Of a DNA stretch of 64,000 bases, positions 1 to 11,260 are shown piece after piece. Source of the DNA: Nymphaea colorata (lineage: Eukaryota > Streptophyta > Magnoliopsida > Nymphaeales > Nymphaeaceae); the NCBI RefSeq assembly GCF_008831285.2, contig NC_045144.1, positions 24,875,716-24,939,715 on the forward strand, given 5' to 3'. The notes under the pieces were generated by a model. That model did no database searches. It was given only the letters and a program-made list of their open reading frames with translations, and was not told the DNA's origin. Numbering within the stretch: the first letter of the stretch is position 1; each line of letters opens with the position of its first letter. The position numbers and the translations under genes are program-made.

Positions 1-424
1 ATAGATGTGACAACAAACTCAACTCACTAGACAAACTAAAGGGATCAAAGTAATACATAGATCCCATTTTTATCCATATAAACTTGTGATTTTAAACGTT
101 TAAATCTTTCATTATGGACGTAATACAAATGAAACACATTAGATTAACTATAAGAGAACAAATGAATAAACTGAATCTCATTTACTTTCAACTTGTGATT
201 CCAATTCCCAAATCTTCAATATGGATGTGGCAACAAGTTGAAGCACGTTTAATTGATTATGCATGATCAAATGAATCACTTAAATCTTGCTCGCATTGAT
301 ACGAACTTGTGATTTCAATACTTTAAATCGTTCCTATAAATGTACAAGTTCAACTCCTTTTGTAGTGAACACAAGGGATAAAAGTAATGCATTGTCCATT
401 TGTCTCCATACGAACTTGTGATTT
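1..424. repeat. Tandem satellite, unit about 109-114 bp
   Basis: The anchor AACTTGTGATT recurs at 81, 190, 304 and 413, giving spacings of 109, 114 and 109 bp. Each anchor is followed by a run of A/T with TTTAAATC or CCAAATC and then a stretch like ATGGATGTGGCAACAAG. The partial unit at 1-80 resembles the unit at 304-412 more than its neighbours (both carry AAGGGAT, AAAGTAAT and CCAT near the end), which hints at a multi-unit higher-order repeat. The array runs into the N gap at 425, so its length is unknown. It may be a local minisatellite or the edge of a larger satellite block. Confidence 0.75.
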
Positions 425-524
425 NNNNNNNNNNNNNNNNNNNNNNNNNNNNNNNNNNNNNNNNNNNNNNNNNNNNNNNNNNNNNNNNNNNNNNNNNNNN
501 NNNNNNNNNNNNNNNNNNNNNNNN
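425..524. other. Assembly gap, 100 N
   Basis: Exactly 100 N, the usual placeholder for a gap of unknown size. It interrupts the 110-bp tandem array, a natural place for an assembly to break. Confidence 0.99.
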
Positions 525-1310
525 ACAATACTTGAAACTGTAGGAAACTTAATTTGAAGAAAGAAACAATATTGTAAAAGCGGTATCGTATCTCTTATCG
601 ATCAGGCTAACCTATATATGTATGGTAACATATTGTAAATTTTATTTTTGTAATGCATTCACAATTAAAAAGAAAAAATAGCAATAAATTCTGAATAAAA
701 CCAAGAAAAATGTTTCCTATATAAAAAACTCATCACAATGTACACACATAAAAAATTCACAAATCTTCATCTACAGACATAATAATGGTAAGACATGATA
801 ACCATGATAAAATTTGAGGTCTTAAAGACTTTTACAATAAACTTTTTACTGCTTTTCATCATATTATCAAACATTTATAATATGCAACCTATCTATTCAC
901 CTTCTTCATCTTCATTATAATATTCAAACTCATTTTGCTTCATTGTTTTCATCCCCTTAAAGTGGAATGTCCTCACCAGCATATGCAGGCTCACCTTCTT
1001 CAATGTTCAAAAGGAGTAGGCCACAATGACGCCTCCATCCTTTCACATCAAATTCCTCAGATGATCACTGCTGCTCAGAGCATCATTGTCAAAATTCAAA
1101 AGAAATTGCAAATACCAAAGAATGGCTACTAATGGTGCTAGAGTCACTCTCAAAAGCATGTTCCGTTTTTCCAGCAGCCACAATTCACTTCAAGCCTTCC
1201 AAGATAGTCAAACTAATTGAAATATTCATCTCCAAAATATTTTTATTGCATGACGAATGACAAATACAAGTGCCATGTGGTGAAACATGAAGAGGTAATC
1301 TGATGGTATC

Positions 1311-1499
1311 CAGTGGCAGAGTTACATTGTAGCTGGTGTGGGCAATTACCCACACCAGCCTACAAATTTTGCCTTATTTACATATGTAAACATAATTGAC
1401 TTTATTGTTTCTTTTTGTTTTCTTTTACATATGAGTGACCCTTCAAGTTTAAAACTAAACAGAGTGCCCCTCAATCAGAAATTTCTAGCTCTGCCACTG
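1311..1499. mobile_element. hAT-type MITE, family 1, copy a (189 bp)
   Basis: Terminal inverted repeats CAGTGGCAGAG at the left and CTCTGCCACTG at the right. Flanking octamers ATGGTATC (1303-1310) and GTGGTGTC (1500-1507) match at 6 of 8 positions, fitting a decayed 8-bp target-site duplication as made by hAT transposases. Just inside the left end lies GTGTGGGCAATTACCCACAC. There is no coding capacity. The orthologous insertion in the duplicate segment (39802-39976) retains a perfect 8-bp duplication, so the insertion predates the segmental duplication. Confidence 0.85.
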
Positions 1500-1776
1500 G
1501 TGGTGTCACTAGTTAAACGATAGCATGACATTTTCAATTTGCGATCAAAATTGGAAATGATTGATGAGATGCAAGTATGAATGGCAAGAAATAATTTATG
1601 GAAAGCATTATTATATCTTATCAAGTTATCAAGGATTCCTATTAATATGAAGCAAGAAATAAATGGATTACTTGGATGAAGGCCTTGACACATGCTAATG
1701 GTTGCGTAGATAAACCCTGAGGTCATAGACATTTTTGGTTTGCTTGGCCTTTTACATAAGTCCTCTATTGCTAAAG

Positions 1777-1780
<4 letters not shown>

Positions 1781-1854
<74 letters not shown>
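1781..1854. repeat. (TA)n microsatellite
   Basis: About 74 bp of nearly pure alternating A and T with two AA interruptions. The other copy of the duplicated segment has a much shorter tract near 40357. Confidence 0.95.
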
Positions 1855-1855
<1 letters not shown>

Positions 1856-2609
1856 AACTTTATGCTACATATAAAATAGGTTTTTAAAGATTGACATGCG
1901 ACCCTTGGAATCCAGCCTATAACTAAATCAAAAATATTTTACTTGCATAATAAGTTCTAGAGTCTTTGGGGTATTATTGTAAACCAACTTAAATTATTTT
2001 TTCATTTCCTTTGTGTAGTCTAAACAAACATAGTTTGAACAATTCTTTTTCTTTCTATTCAAACAAGCTTTTATAACAATTTGTTTCATTCTATTTTCTT
2101 TCCTCTCCTTTTCTTCCAAAATCCTTTCTTTCCCTTTCCATTCTTTTCCTTTTATCCTACTTTCTCTCCATCCAAACAGGTGCTATAATAGGTCAACAAA
2201 AAATTTATTTAACAGGGATTGTGTTCCCTAAAGCCTCTCTAAGAGCCAGCACGTTTGAAATGACTTTATATAAGAAGTTACATGGGGAAATAGGTTGCTA
2301 CTGGTGTACACTTGTAGCTCCTTCTATCTTGAGAATCAGAACAATCACAGTGTTGTTAAACTTCTTCACCATTCATCTTATTCCCAAGAAAACTTCAACC
2401 ATCTTGATCAGGTAATGACTGGTTACTCCTCGGTATTGTTGAAAAAGGGACCTGAAGGATCCATTACGTCCCGAAGCGCTCTCCACTTTCAAACTAAAGT
2501 TGCATACTTCAGTTCTTTTGTTAAAACTGATCTTAGGATTTGTCGGACTCATCTCTCTTTTCCACTTGCCAGCACAGACTACTATTTAAAATAAGAACAA
2601 AACATGTAA

Positions 2610-2770
2610 TAGCCATCTCTCTCTCTCGCTCTCTTCATGCAAGAGAAGTCAAAGGTCATGGAGCTCTTACTTTGTTTCTTTCTTCCACCACACTTTCACT
2701 TTCATGGTAGACAAGTAAAAAAAGAGAGGAACGACCCTGTTGAATAGAAACCATTAATTTACATGATATG
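2610..2770 (+). repeat. Direct repeat of about 160 bp, copy 1
   Basis: Starts in a CT-rich tract and runs through TTTCTTTCTTCCACCACACT, an AAAAAAGAG(A/G)GGAAC block, CCCTGTTGAATAGA and TAATTTACAT. It recurs at 3270-3437. About 500 bp separate the copies. I see no primer binding site after the first copy and no polypurine tract before the second, so a small LTR element is possible but unproven. Confidence 0.7.
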
Positions 2771-3269
2771 ACATCGTTGATATTAAAGTTCTATCTTGGT
2801 GGGAAAGACGCAGACTTAGAGGTGGAATAGAAAGGCTCAAATCAAAATACTTATGTGAAGTTGGTAGATTGTGCTTCCCATGGCAATATGGTGGCTATCG
2901 AAGACAGGAATTATGAATAGCATGGCAACAAGAAAAATCCAAATCTGTTACATCAGAAGCAATTGACAGTCTAATTATATGCTCTTCAAGCAGAAGAACA
3001 AGTTTCCGCAACTTTTCGACCTTTTTTATGAAGGAAGTCTCTCATGTATATCACCGACTTCAACACAAAGCAGCATCACCACAAAAGCCTATAGAAAACA
3101 CATATGCTAATGAAACCACATCTTAAAGACGCCTGCCATGATCGACCAGCTTCCCTTCCCTATTTTAAAGCTATTCACAGTACCTACACCACGGTCCTCA
3201 TGAATCTTCATGGTTGCCGATCGTCACTAGCTGATGCCGGAAGGAATTCATCTTTCTGTTTGCTCTCCC
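2771..3269. other. Sequence between the two 160-bp direct repeats
   Basis: No convincing gene. It holds only short open frames in a sequence of ordinary composition, ending in a CT-rich tract. I see no retroelement motifs. Confidence 0.4.
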
Positions 3270-3437
3270 TCCCCCCCTCTCTCTCTCCCTCTCTCTAGAC
3301 ATGCATAAGAACTCAAAACGCGTGGAGCTGTCACTTTATTTCTTTCTTCCACCACACTTCACTTTTAGTGGTGGAGAATTCAAAAAAGAGGGGAACCACC
3401 CTGTTGAATAGAGACAAATAATTTACATTGATAAGAC
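3270..3437 (+). repeat. Direct repeat of about 160 bp, copy 2
   Basis: Aligned with 2610-2770; shares TTTCTTTCTTCCACCACACT and CCCTGTTGAATAGA, and diverges after TAATTTACAT. Confidence 0.7.
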
Positions 3438-3478
3438 TTTTCGCAATATTTTTTGTTATAAAAGAGATAGCACTGTCA

Positions 3479-3486
<8 letters not shown>

Positions 3487-3510
<24 letters not shown>

Positions 3511-3653
3511 ATGTGTGTGTGTGTATAACTAATAATTTATAATGAAAATACATATCACTTTTTTCTCTTTATTTTTCTCCTAACTATCTATCAAGTTAGA
3601 TCGGACAACTGTGATTAGATGGCTGAATAACTCTAAAAAGTCAGTTCACCATT

Positions 3654-3705
<52 letters not shown>

Positions 3706-3743
3706 ATGTATATATATATATTTATATATATACACACACACAC
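3487..3743. repeat. (TA)n, (TG)n and (CA)n microsatellite cluster
   Basis: Two tracts: (TA)n followed by (TG)n at 3487-3524, and a longer (TA)n with TATG and (CA)n ends at 3656-3743. The open frame reading MYVCICIYIYLYIY across the second tract is a product of the repeat. Confidence 0.95.
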
Positions 3744-4107
3744 TACTTCAATCACAAACAAAAACCAACAGACCTCTTACATTTGTGTTAAAAAGTGTTC
3801 TGAACAAAATATGAATCTCCTAAGTCTTCATTATAAACACTAATTTAATCTAAACATTGTTTATGTTCAATTACTTTTATAAAAAAAGTATTTTTTCTAA
3901 TATTAAAATTTTGATGTTATAAGTGCCATTCCTTTTTTAATTATTATGGTATATTAATAAAATAAAAAATAACTAACTTGTGTATCCCCAAATATATTTT
4001 AAGATAGTGCTAAATTATAAAGAAAAGGAATTTTAATACGCCCAGCTTCTGTCCCTATCTAAGTGGTATGTTATTTATATATACATATATATGCACATGC
4101 ACACTCA

Positions 4108-4138
<31 letters not shown>

Positions 4139-4139
4139 G
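4108..4139. repeat. (GA)n microsatellite
   Basis: A 32-bp GA tract with one GG interruption, directly after a short (TA)n stretch. Confidence 0.95.
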
Positions 4140-4464
4140 TTTGTATTAAATGAAACTAAAAACATCCAAAGAGTAATGGAAGCCACAGTACAACTTAAAA
4201 AAAAAGGACGAACCAAAAGAAAATAGAAGCAGCAGAGAAGAAGAGAGGAACCAACAGCGAGAAATCCCTCAGGATAGCTAAAAGCTCCATTCTTAGGGTT
4301 TGCAATAAGTGGTGGAAAACGAAACGAGCTTTAGGAAAGAACACTTAATTGGGAATGATCCAAATCTTCCACCAGAAAATACAAAACCATGTATGCCAAC
4401 TTCAAATACAGATGGCACATGGATCTACAACTTTAGCTTAAAGGAATTAGACATTTTCCTCTTG

Positions 4465-4870
4465 TTGACAAATCTAGCACAGCTCTATGTTACAGAAATT
4501 TCCTAATAGCCATCCGTTAGCAAACTAACCAAAATATCTTGATTGCCACGTTATTTTCTCCAGAAACCCCAAAGGAGGATTTGCTGATGGATACGAAAGA
4601 GATACATGGGCTCTACTACATCAACTAAATCAAAGACAAACAAGGCCACCACCAACAACAATCAAATTCTCTCGGGCCAACTAAATTGAAGACAAGCAAG
4701 GCCAGGAGAAAGACAAAGAATGTATTGTTTCTTTGCTGTCCTTAATTTGTACTTTGGTGTTTTCTTGTCATCTATTTTACATTTTTTTTTCATTTTACAT
4801 GCGAAAATTGGTTTGAATCAACCAATTTAATTGTACCAGTTCGTTCTCGCCCAATATTTCATGATTTTAT
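4465..4870 (+). repeat. Fragment of the copia-integrase/tail repeat
   Basis: 4465-4690 aligns with 10525-10690 and 20775-20930 (shared CACAGCTCTATGTTACAGAA, GGCTCTACTACAT, ACAAACAAGGC). 4720-4870 aligns with 11370-11520 and 18405-18530 (shared TTGTCATCTATTTTA, GAAAATTG, TTTGAATCAACC). It is a degenerate third copy of the repeat that is fuller further right. No open frame survives. The stretch 5160-5230 also resembles the part of the tail seen at 12240 and 20190 (GATGCATTTGCAA, GATCAGTTGCTTGA). Confidence 0.7.
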
Positions 4871-5211
4871 CATCCAGATAGCACTAGCTTTGATAGTCAT
4901 ACATGAAAAGCCTGAATACTTAGTAAGTTTCTTGTGAAGTTACATCATGTTTTGCATGTCTCCATTTATTTGTAGCTCTAAAACAATTATTGACGTCGAC
5001 TTTTCTCTATATGCCACAGCTTTCTTAAACTCCAAATCTGTCAACCCCAAAAGGTCGCTGCTCTTCCAAATCAAGCTGTAGCTGGATGTCCCCAGCACGG
5101 GTTTTCCGTGAGTTCTCAAATGCAACTACCTAGCAGCGTCTTCTAGGTGATTGTCACCTCGAATCCATCAAAAGATGCATTTGCAACGATCAGTTGCTTG
5201 ACCCAATTTCG

Positions 5212-5279
5212 ATACACACACACACACACACACACACATAATAAAATAAAAAAATATATATATATATATATATATATAT
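5212..5279. repeat. (CA)n and (TA)n compound microsatellite
   Basis: (CA)n for about 26 bp, an A-rich bridge, then (TA)n for about 28 bp. Confidence 0.95.
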
Positions 5280-5765
5280 TCCACACACTTTAATTAGGTT
5301 GTCATGCCACACACCTTAATTAGGTCAATGATGCATCACTCAGATGCTTTGAGGCGTTCTTCTAGGTGATGCACAGAGACCTCATGCAGGTGTGCACTCT
5401 AACAACACTGGTTTAGGCTACTTGTCAAAGAAAGAAAAATCTGGCAGAAGAAGATTCCATGCATGACTCTTTTGCAGTCCACATCTTCCGTTAATCTTTC
5501 CACCTTAAGAGCTGTTTCAGAATAAAAAAACAAATCAGGCCAAATCAGAGAGAGCGAGAGAGAGAGAGAGAAAGAGGGTGATGACACTTGCTCTCGATGA
5601 GAACAATGAGTGGAGAGTGTTCAGCTGAGTTCAGGTGGACATGGGCCAACACGAACAGATTTGCATTAATAACACAGTCGTAGTGAAAAAGAGTGTCCGG
5701 TCCAAGAAGGTACTCTATATAGAGAAGATATATCTTGTAAGAAAAAGACGACCAAGAAGATTGAT

Positions 5766-5803
<38 letters not shown>

Positions 5804-6890
5804 TGTAGAAACGGGTTGTCAAAACAGGTTATATGTAAAAAAATTGTGTATATGGGTACATAATGACCAAAATATCCCTGTTTATAGTAGAAAAAAACAT
5901 TTTAAAAGGGTAAAAAAAGGTTATGAAAAAATTAAAAAGTGTAAAATAGACATAGTACGTCACTAAAAAATTCAGAAATAACCCAATCTTCTTCTTTTTT
6001 CCTATGATACTGTATACTTGTGGATCCACAGAAGTGTGCAGCAACTCGATCTCATATCTCATATCGGGCATTGACCAGTTCCACAGATTCAAGTGGCCGA
6101 AGAAGAATAAAGAGGAGAGGGGGTTGGTGGAGGAGGAGAAACTGAACTTTAGCCACCAGCGTTGTCATGGGATGTCGCTTGTCAATTTCTTCAATTGATG
6201 CGGCTTGAGTTTTCAACACAGATGGTCAACGGCAAAGCTCTCTCTAAAGAACGTAGGTGACCTTAGACTTAATTTTTTGCTTAGGTGGGCATTTGAGATC
6301 CTTTTAATGATGTACGTGGAGGGATATATATCTATATGATCCAATATATTGCATGCCTAAGGTCTGATTTGTACAGTTGAAAAATGAAAACTGGAAGGAA
6401 AGCACCTCTAACATCACAAAGCACCCATCTAAATATGCTTTCTATATCAAAATTTTATCCCTCTATACATATCATTCTTGCAGCCAAAACAATACCAAAA
6501 GCTGAATTTTTCATTATAACTCGCGACCTTTGAAAGTTGATCACACAAACTAATCGTCGCTAACATCATCTCTAAGAACTGGTCGCCTTCTAACCAATAC
6601 TTTCGGCTCAAACTGGATGGTTGCTGTAATGCCCACGTTTTTCTTTTTCTTTTTCTTTATTATCACAAAAATTTTAATAAGAGTATAGGCTATAATTGGT
6701 AGATTCAATAACTGATAAAAATAGTTGAAACTGTCAACTATATCATAAAGGGGGCAGTCATGGAAAGAAATGAATGGGTTACCAAATATATACGTAATAC
6801 CTGTTTGCGGAAAAATAAATGGGTATTTTTAGGGTAATACATGAGCTGTTTGTGAAAGAATATATATATAATGTGGTACTATTTTCATAG
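5280..6890. other. No gene recognised
   Basis: Holds a (GA)n tract at 5547-5575 and a (TA)n tract at 5766-5800. A 30-residue minus-strand open stretch at about 6000-6110 has coding-like composition but no recognisable motif and no clear splice borders. I see no transposon ends. Confidence 0.5.
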
Positions 6891-9468
6891 CTATATGAAG
6901 CACACTGTGACACCCTTGTGCTGGAATTGTCTGTAACATGTGTTTCTAGTTCCATGAAGGTCTAAGTATGCTGAAATTGATGGTATGTGCACATGAAAGT
7001 GATTGGATCCAGTTTGAACTGCTGAGGACCTTGAGGAAGTTGGAATGATTCTAGGCAACTCAATAAGTGGTAAACTCTCTTTTAGCTTATCAATAGGTCT
7101 AGGCTTAACACATTCAGATCTGGATGATGACCTTAGATAACTTGAAATGTTTGAGGCAGTAAAAGAGGGACCACAATGAGAGTATAAAAAATTTCCTTCG
7201 TCAAAAATAACATGTCTAGATATGATGACACAATTAGAGATTGGATTGTAACAAACACAGCCTTTATGACAGCTCCCATACCCAATGAAGACGCAGGTTT
7301 GAGCTTTGGGTTCTAGTTTTGAAGCATGTCTAGGCCCATTCACTGGATAGACGGTACAACCAAAGGTCCTTAGATGACTATATTTGGGAACTTCATGCAA
7401 GAGCTTCTCATATGGCGTCATTTGCAAGTCTGCAATAGGCAACCTGTTAATAAGATGAACAGCAGTTTTAAAAGCATCAAACCAAAATTTTTGTGGCATA
7501 TTGGCATGAATAATCATGGTGAGTCCCATTTCCACTAGATGCCTATGCTTCCTTTCTACTATCTCGTTCTACTGGGATGTGTAAGGGCATGTTATCCATC
7601 GACGAATACCTTGATTTTCAAGAAATGTGATAAATTCTTTGCTCATGAATTCTCCTCCTCCATCTGAATGGAAAATTTTCATTTTCGTTTCAAGTTGATG
7701 CTCTACTATGCTTAAAAAGGTTTTAAAACATGGAAGCGTATCACTTTTCTTTGACAAGGGAAAGATCCAAGAGAAGTGAGAGTAGTCATCAACCATTAAG
7801 AAATAATACATGTAACCTTCTCGTGAAACACATGGTGCTGGTCCCCAAATATCAACATGTAACACTTCAAGAGGTTTGGTCGCATGAAACTCAGCTTTAG
7901 GAAAATGAATTTTATGCATTTTTCCAAGCACACATGAAGAACAAAAATCTAATTTATGTCTTTCATCAACAGAAATTAAACCAGCAACTTTCAACGAGTT
8001 TAACAACTGAAAGTGAGCATGTCCTAGACGCAAATGCCATAACTAAATGACTGGGTAAGAATTTTGAGAACCAAAGAAGTAATAGCAGTCTTTTATTGTT
8101 CGTCATCTCCAATACTGATAGGATTGCTAGTAGAGTCCTTCCTTTCTCTCGTCCATCTATAGAGTCCTCCTTTCTCAAGCGGCCCTGTGTGAAGAATCTT
8201 GCCCGTCTGCATATTCTTAACAATAAAACCATTAGAGGAAAATGCAATAGAGCATTGGTTGTCTTTGGTAAACCTTGCTATTGACATAAGATTCTTGTGT
8301 GCTTTAGGAGCATCCAACACATTTTTCAAAACAATGGATCACGTCTTGGTAGGTAGGTACACATTCCCTATATTTTTAATTTGCATCTTACTACCATTGC
8401 CAACTATAGTAGAATTAGAACCATGATATGGAACTTTACCTTGCATATCTTGTTCTGAATTTGTCACATGGTGGGAGGCACCTACGTCTGGATACCAGGC
8501 TGAGTCTTGAGTATTGCTAACATTTTCTCGGCTACTAGATGCATTATCAGATTTTCCCATGTTGAGTGCCATGGCCATAAACGCCTTTGGAATATCATAA
8601 CATTGTCGAGCGGTATGATTTCTTCTACCAAAATGTTGACAAGTTACTCCTTGGCTAGACTTGTTAGTATTATTATTTTTTGCATAGTTTCCTCTTCCTC
8701 CATTACAGCCTCTACCCCTACCACCATTATAGTTGCCATGCCCACGCCCTTGTTCAGCAATTGTTCAGCAATAAAGGCAGTGGCAGTGGCATCAACCTGA
8801 GTCATCTGGGATGAAGAAAGCATTCCAAGTCATCGCTCTTGAGTAATTAACATATCACATAATTCAGACCATGAAGGCAGATCTTTGAATGCAGTAACCG
8901 TGGTAATAAAAGATTCATATTTAGAATTCAGTCCATTCAAGGTATAGAGAACAACATCTATATCCGAGACAAAGTGCTGCACTCTGCTAAGAGAATCATG
9001 TAAGAAACTAATATGTGGAAGGTATTCAGTCATAGACATTCCTCCCTTTTTTATGTTTTGTAATTCTCTTTTCAACTGAATAATACGAAGATTATTTTGT
9101 GAGGCATACTGTTTTTCAAGGATGCACCAAGCATCTATAGCCATGCCAACACGAACCTGTTGTGACATGACTGGTTGAGTCACAGTGACTTTGATCCAAC
9201 TTAGTGCAAGTTGGTCTTCACGATACCATAAATCATATGCAGTAGTTTATTGTGTGTGTGCTTCATCAAGAAATTCAGGTGGAGCAGAACATTTTCCAAT
9301 AACATACTTGATCAAATTTTGACTTTTCATAACACTTTCAATTTGAGAACATCAGAGAAGATAATTTGATTGATCAAGCTTGACTGAAACCAAACTTGAG
9401 AAAGCATTCCATTGTGTACCTGGTGGAGTGGGAGTGCAAGGAGCGTTAGAATAGGACAATGCAGCCAT
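6891..9468 (-). pseudogene. Ty1/copia retrotransposon, gag-protease-integrase, truncated
   Basis: Read on the minus strand. Gag starts at 9468 (PCTPTPPGTQWNAFSSLVSV, then LDQSNYLL), the N-terminal gag signature of plant copia, but has stops where Trp is expected after NYLL and after DEAHTQ. The open gag part 9183-8830 follows. A zinc knuckle near 8620 reads C-QHF-GRRN-H-TARQ-C, so the second Cys is Phe. The protease site reads WYPDVGASHHVT where DSGAS or DTGAS is normal. Integrase (8033-6891) keeps the HHCC finger (LGHAH, CSSC), the Asp in VDIWGP, FHSDGGGEF and VERKHR, interrupted by one TAG at 7569-7571 with the frame unchanged. The element stops after the integrase C-terminal region (GCTVYPV, FIGYG, VIFDE); no reverse transcriptase or RNase H is seen. 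It is non-functional: at least three stops and two altered catalytic or metal-binding residues. Confidence 0.92.
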
Positions 9469-9599
9469 ATTATACTAGAAAAATCTCACTCGTTCAATCA
9501 ACAGCCGACGAGCACAGTCAATACGATTTGAGTCTGATAAACAAAAAAGGTGACTGAGGAGGCGGATCGGGCGACTGAAGGGACAGATAGGCCTCGGTG

Positions 9600-10030
9600 G
9601 CACTCCCTTGTTAGCACGCTCCTCGATGAACATGTGAACACAAAAGGAAACAGCACGCCCCTTGGTGAGGGCTGGAAACAGCGTGACCTTCCCTTGTTGA
9701 GACACAGAAAAGGAAGTCAACAGCATGCTCCTCGGTGATGGCTGGAAAGAGCATGGCCTTCCTTAGACAAAAAAGGAGGCACGTGCCTCGCTGAAGGCAG
9801 GGAATAACACACTCCAAAAGGAAGGCACGTGCCTCGATGAAGGTAAAAAACAACACACTCGGTGCCACACTCTTGTTCAAACACTAAAAGGAGCAGCACG
9901 CTCCTTAGTGAAACAGCGCGCTCCTCGGTGAAGACAGGAAGCAGCACACTCCTCAGTGAAGGCCTTGGTAGCTTTCACTTGCTCACCACAAAAAGAAAAG
10001 AGGATGAAACCGCACACTCCTCTGTGGTTT
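9600..10030 (-). repeat. Degenerate 20-mer array in the copia leader
   Basis: Between primer binding site and gag, a motif close to GCACGCTCCTCGGTGAAGGC recurs about ten times at irregular 25-60 bp spacing (around 9612, 9652, 9722, 9780, 9825, 9895, 9917, 9950 and 10013). The stretch is GC-richer than its surroundings. Several overlapping open frames here (for example minus-strand 9880-9611) are products of the repetition. A leader with internal repeats is compatible with a retroelement 5-prime untranslated region. Confidence 0.7.
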
Positions 10031-10210
10031 CCCTTGTTACGCAAAAAACTATAGATGTAGGAAGAGGAACAGGAGATGCAACAGGGGACGCAGCAGAGAG
10101 TGGCTGGAAAACGATGGTGTCGGCATCAAACAATGGTCATGCACCAGACAGGTGAAGCGTGGCTCTAGAAAGATGCAGGATACAGAAGACCATGGTGAAA
10201 GCAGTTGCAG

Positions 10211-10222
10211 GCTCTGATACCA
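10211..10222 (-). promoter_or_regulatory. Primer binding site of the copia element
   Basis: The minus strand reads TGGTATCAGAGC, the standard plant copia site complementary to the 3-prime end of initiator tRNA-Met. It lies about 740 bp upstream of gag in the expected orientation and fixes the inner edge of the 5-prime LTR at about 10223. Confidence 0.85.
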
Positions 10223-10450
10223 AGTTAAAAGAAAAGATGAACACACAGGTGTAACGTGGTTCAAACACTCTCTCTTCTATTCAATAACCACACAGAGAGA
10301 GTATAGATATTTATAATCACTTTATAAAATTTAGATTCTTGATTTTAGGATCTTGATTTACACGACAGATTTGGGTAGAATTATAGGAGAAGATAGGGGA
10401 AATGATTTCTTTCTCATTTAGAGAAGATTGGTCAGTTTTGGATAGCTCTT
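10223..10450 (-). mobile_element. Probable 5-prime LTR (or part) of the copia element
   Basis: Lies directly upstream of the primer binding site on the minus strand. The inner edge reads TTTTAACT rather than a clean CA. The outer edge is unclear: homology to the other copia-integrase repeat (20701) starts at about 10453, so the LTR must end before that. No second LTR was found, in line with 3-prime truncation of the element. Confidence 0.4.
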
Positions 10451-10452
10451 GA

Positions 10453-11260
10453 GTATTGGAAACTGTACCCTGTCCTTTGTAACTGATCCTGATTGTATCT
10501 GTTCCATAGATCTTATCATTGTTAACAAATCAAGCACAGCTCTATGTTACAGAAATTTCTGAATATTTTCTCCAACTAGAAGGTCATTCTGCTGGACCAG
10601 AAATCCCGGAAGAGGCTTCGTGATGGTTATGAGAGAGATGAGCTCTATCTACTACATTAACTTGAACACAAACAAGGCACTTCCAGCTGACAAGAAGAAT
10701 GAAGAATCACTCCTATGGCACTATAGGTTGGGACATTTGTGTGATCTAATTCTCAAAACTGTGTTTCTTTTGCTCATCTACAATTTTCCAGTATGTAAGA
10801 TATGCAATTACGCAAAGATGACGGGACAATCATTTCCTGAATCTGAAATAAAAAGCCAATATTGCTTCAACTTGGTTCAGGCTGATGTATGGGGCCCAGC
10901 TCCTGCTGTTTCCAACTTTATTTTCAGATACTTTCTCCTGTTAAAAGATGACAAATCATGGATGAGTTGGGTGTTCTTTCTCAAGAAAAGAGGATGAAGT
11001 CTTTTTTATTAGCAGGCATTGTATGGCCACTAGCAATATCTTATATTAACAAAAGTCACGCACAGGGTGAATTTTATTCAATCTTAAGACTGTGAAAGGT
11101 TCCAGATTGCGTTGAGAAGGACTTGGTTTCACATGAAAGACCCACAAATATTATTAACCGACAAATTTTTGGTGGTGGCGAACCCTCTGCTAGGTTAAGA
11201 GAATCAAAACTTAGCTGGAACAATCTTGACATCAGGGCTGGGTCTTGTTCTCTCTATATG
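10453..11260 (+). pseudogene. Copia integrase fragment, copy 1
   Basis: An open frame at 10620-10997 encodes a GAG-pre-integrase/integrase N-terminal part: LLWHYRLGHL, CKICNYAKM, then VQADVWGPAP and LLKDDKSWMSWVFFLKK. This matches the HHCC finger and first catalytic Asp of copia integrase; the second Asp and the Glu are absent. It ends in a stop after FLKKRG. The same piece, with the same left edge (GGAAAC, GTACCCTGT), recurs at 20701-21480, where 21250 onward also keeps the following non-coding sequence. The fragment is therefore a fixed part of a larger duplicated unit and not an independent insertion. Confidence 0.88.

Larger units (their letters stand above)
618..2540 (+). repeat. 1.9-kb segmental duplication, copy 1
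   Basis: This segment aligns in the same orientation with 39074-40980. Shared landmarks include GTATGGTAA at the left edge, CCTCACCAGCATATGCAGGC (965; 39439), the MITE at 1311, AAACCCTGAGGTCATA (1714; 40222) and the region around 2270-2540. Copies differ by many substitutions and small indels plus different (TA)n lengths, so the duplication is old. On the minus strand about 1250-900 shows short open stretches ending in an acidic tail in both copies, which may be remains of a coding sequence that I cannot name. The other open frames here are short and differ between copies. Confidence 0.85.

Noticed and set aside
3611-3814. Open frame with long Ile/Tyr run
   Set aside because: Direct translation of a (TA)n microsatellite.
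8096-8800. Plus-strand open frames over the copia element
   Set aside because: Antisense shadows of the minus-strand gag-protease region, which shows the recognised domains.
9475-10155. Overlapping Cys/His-rich and Thr/Ser-rich frames on both strands
   Set aside because: Produced by the degenerate 20-mer array in the retroelement leader; no domain and no consistent frame.
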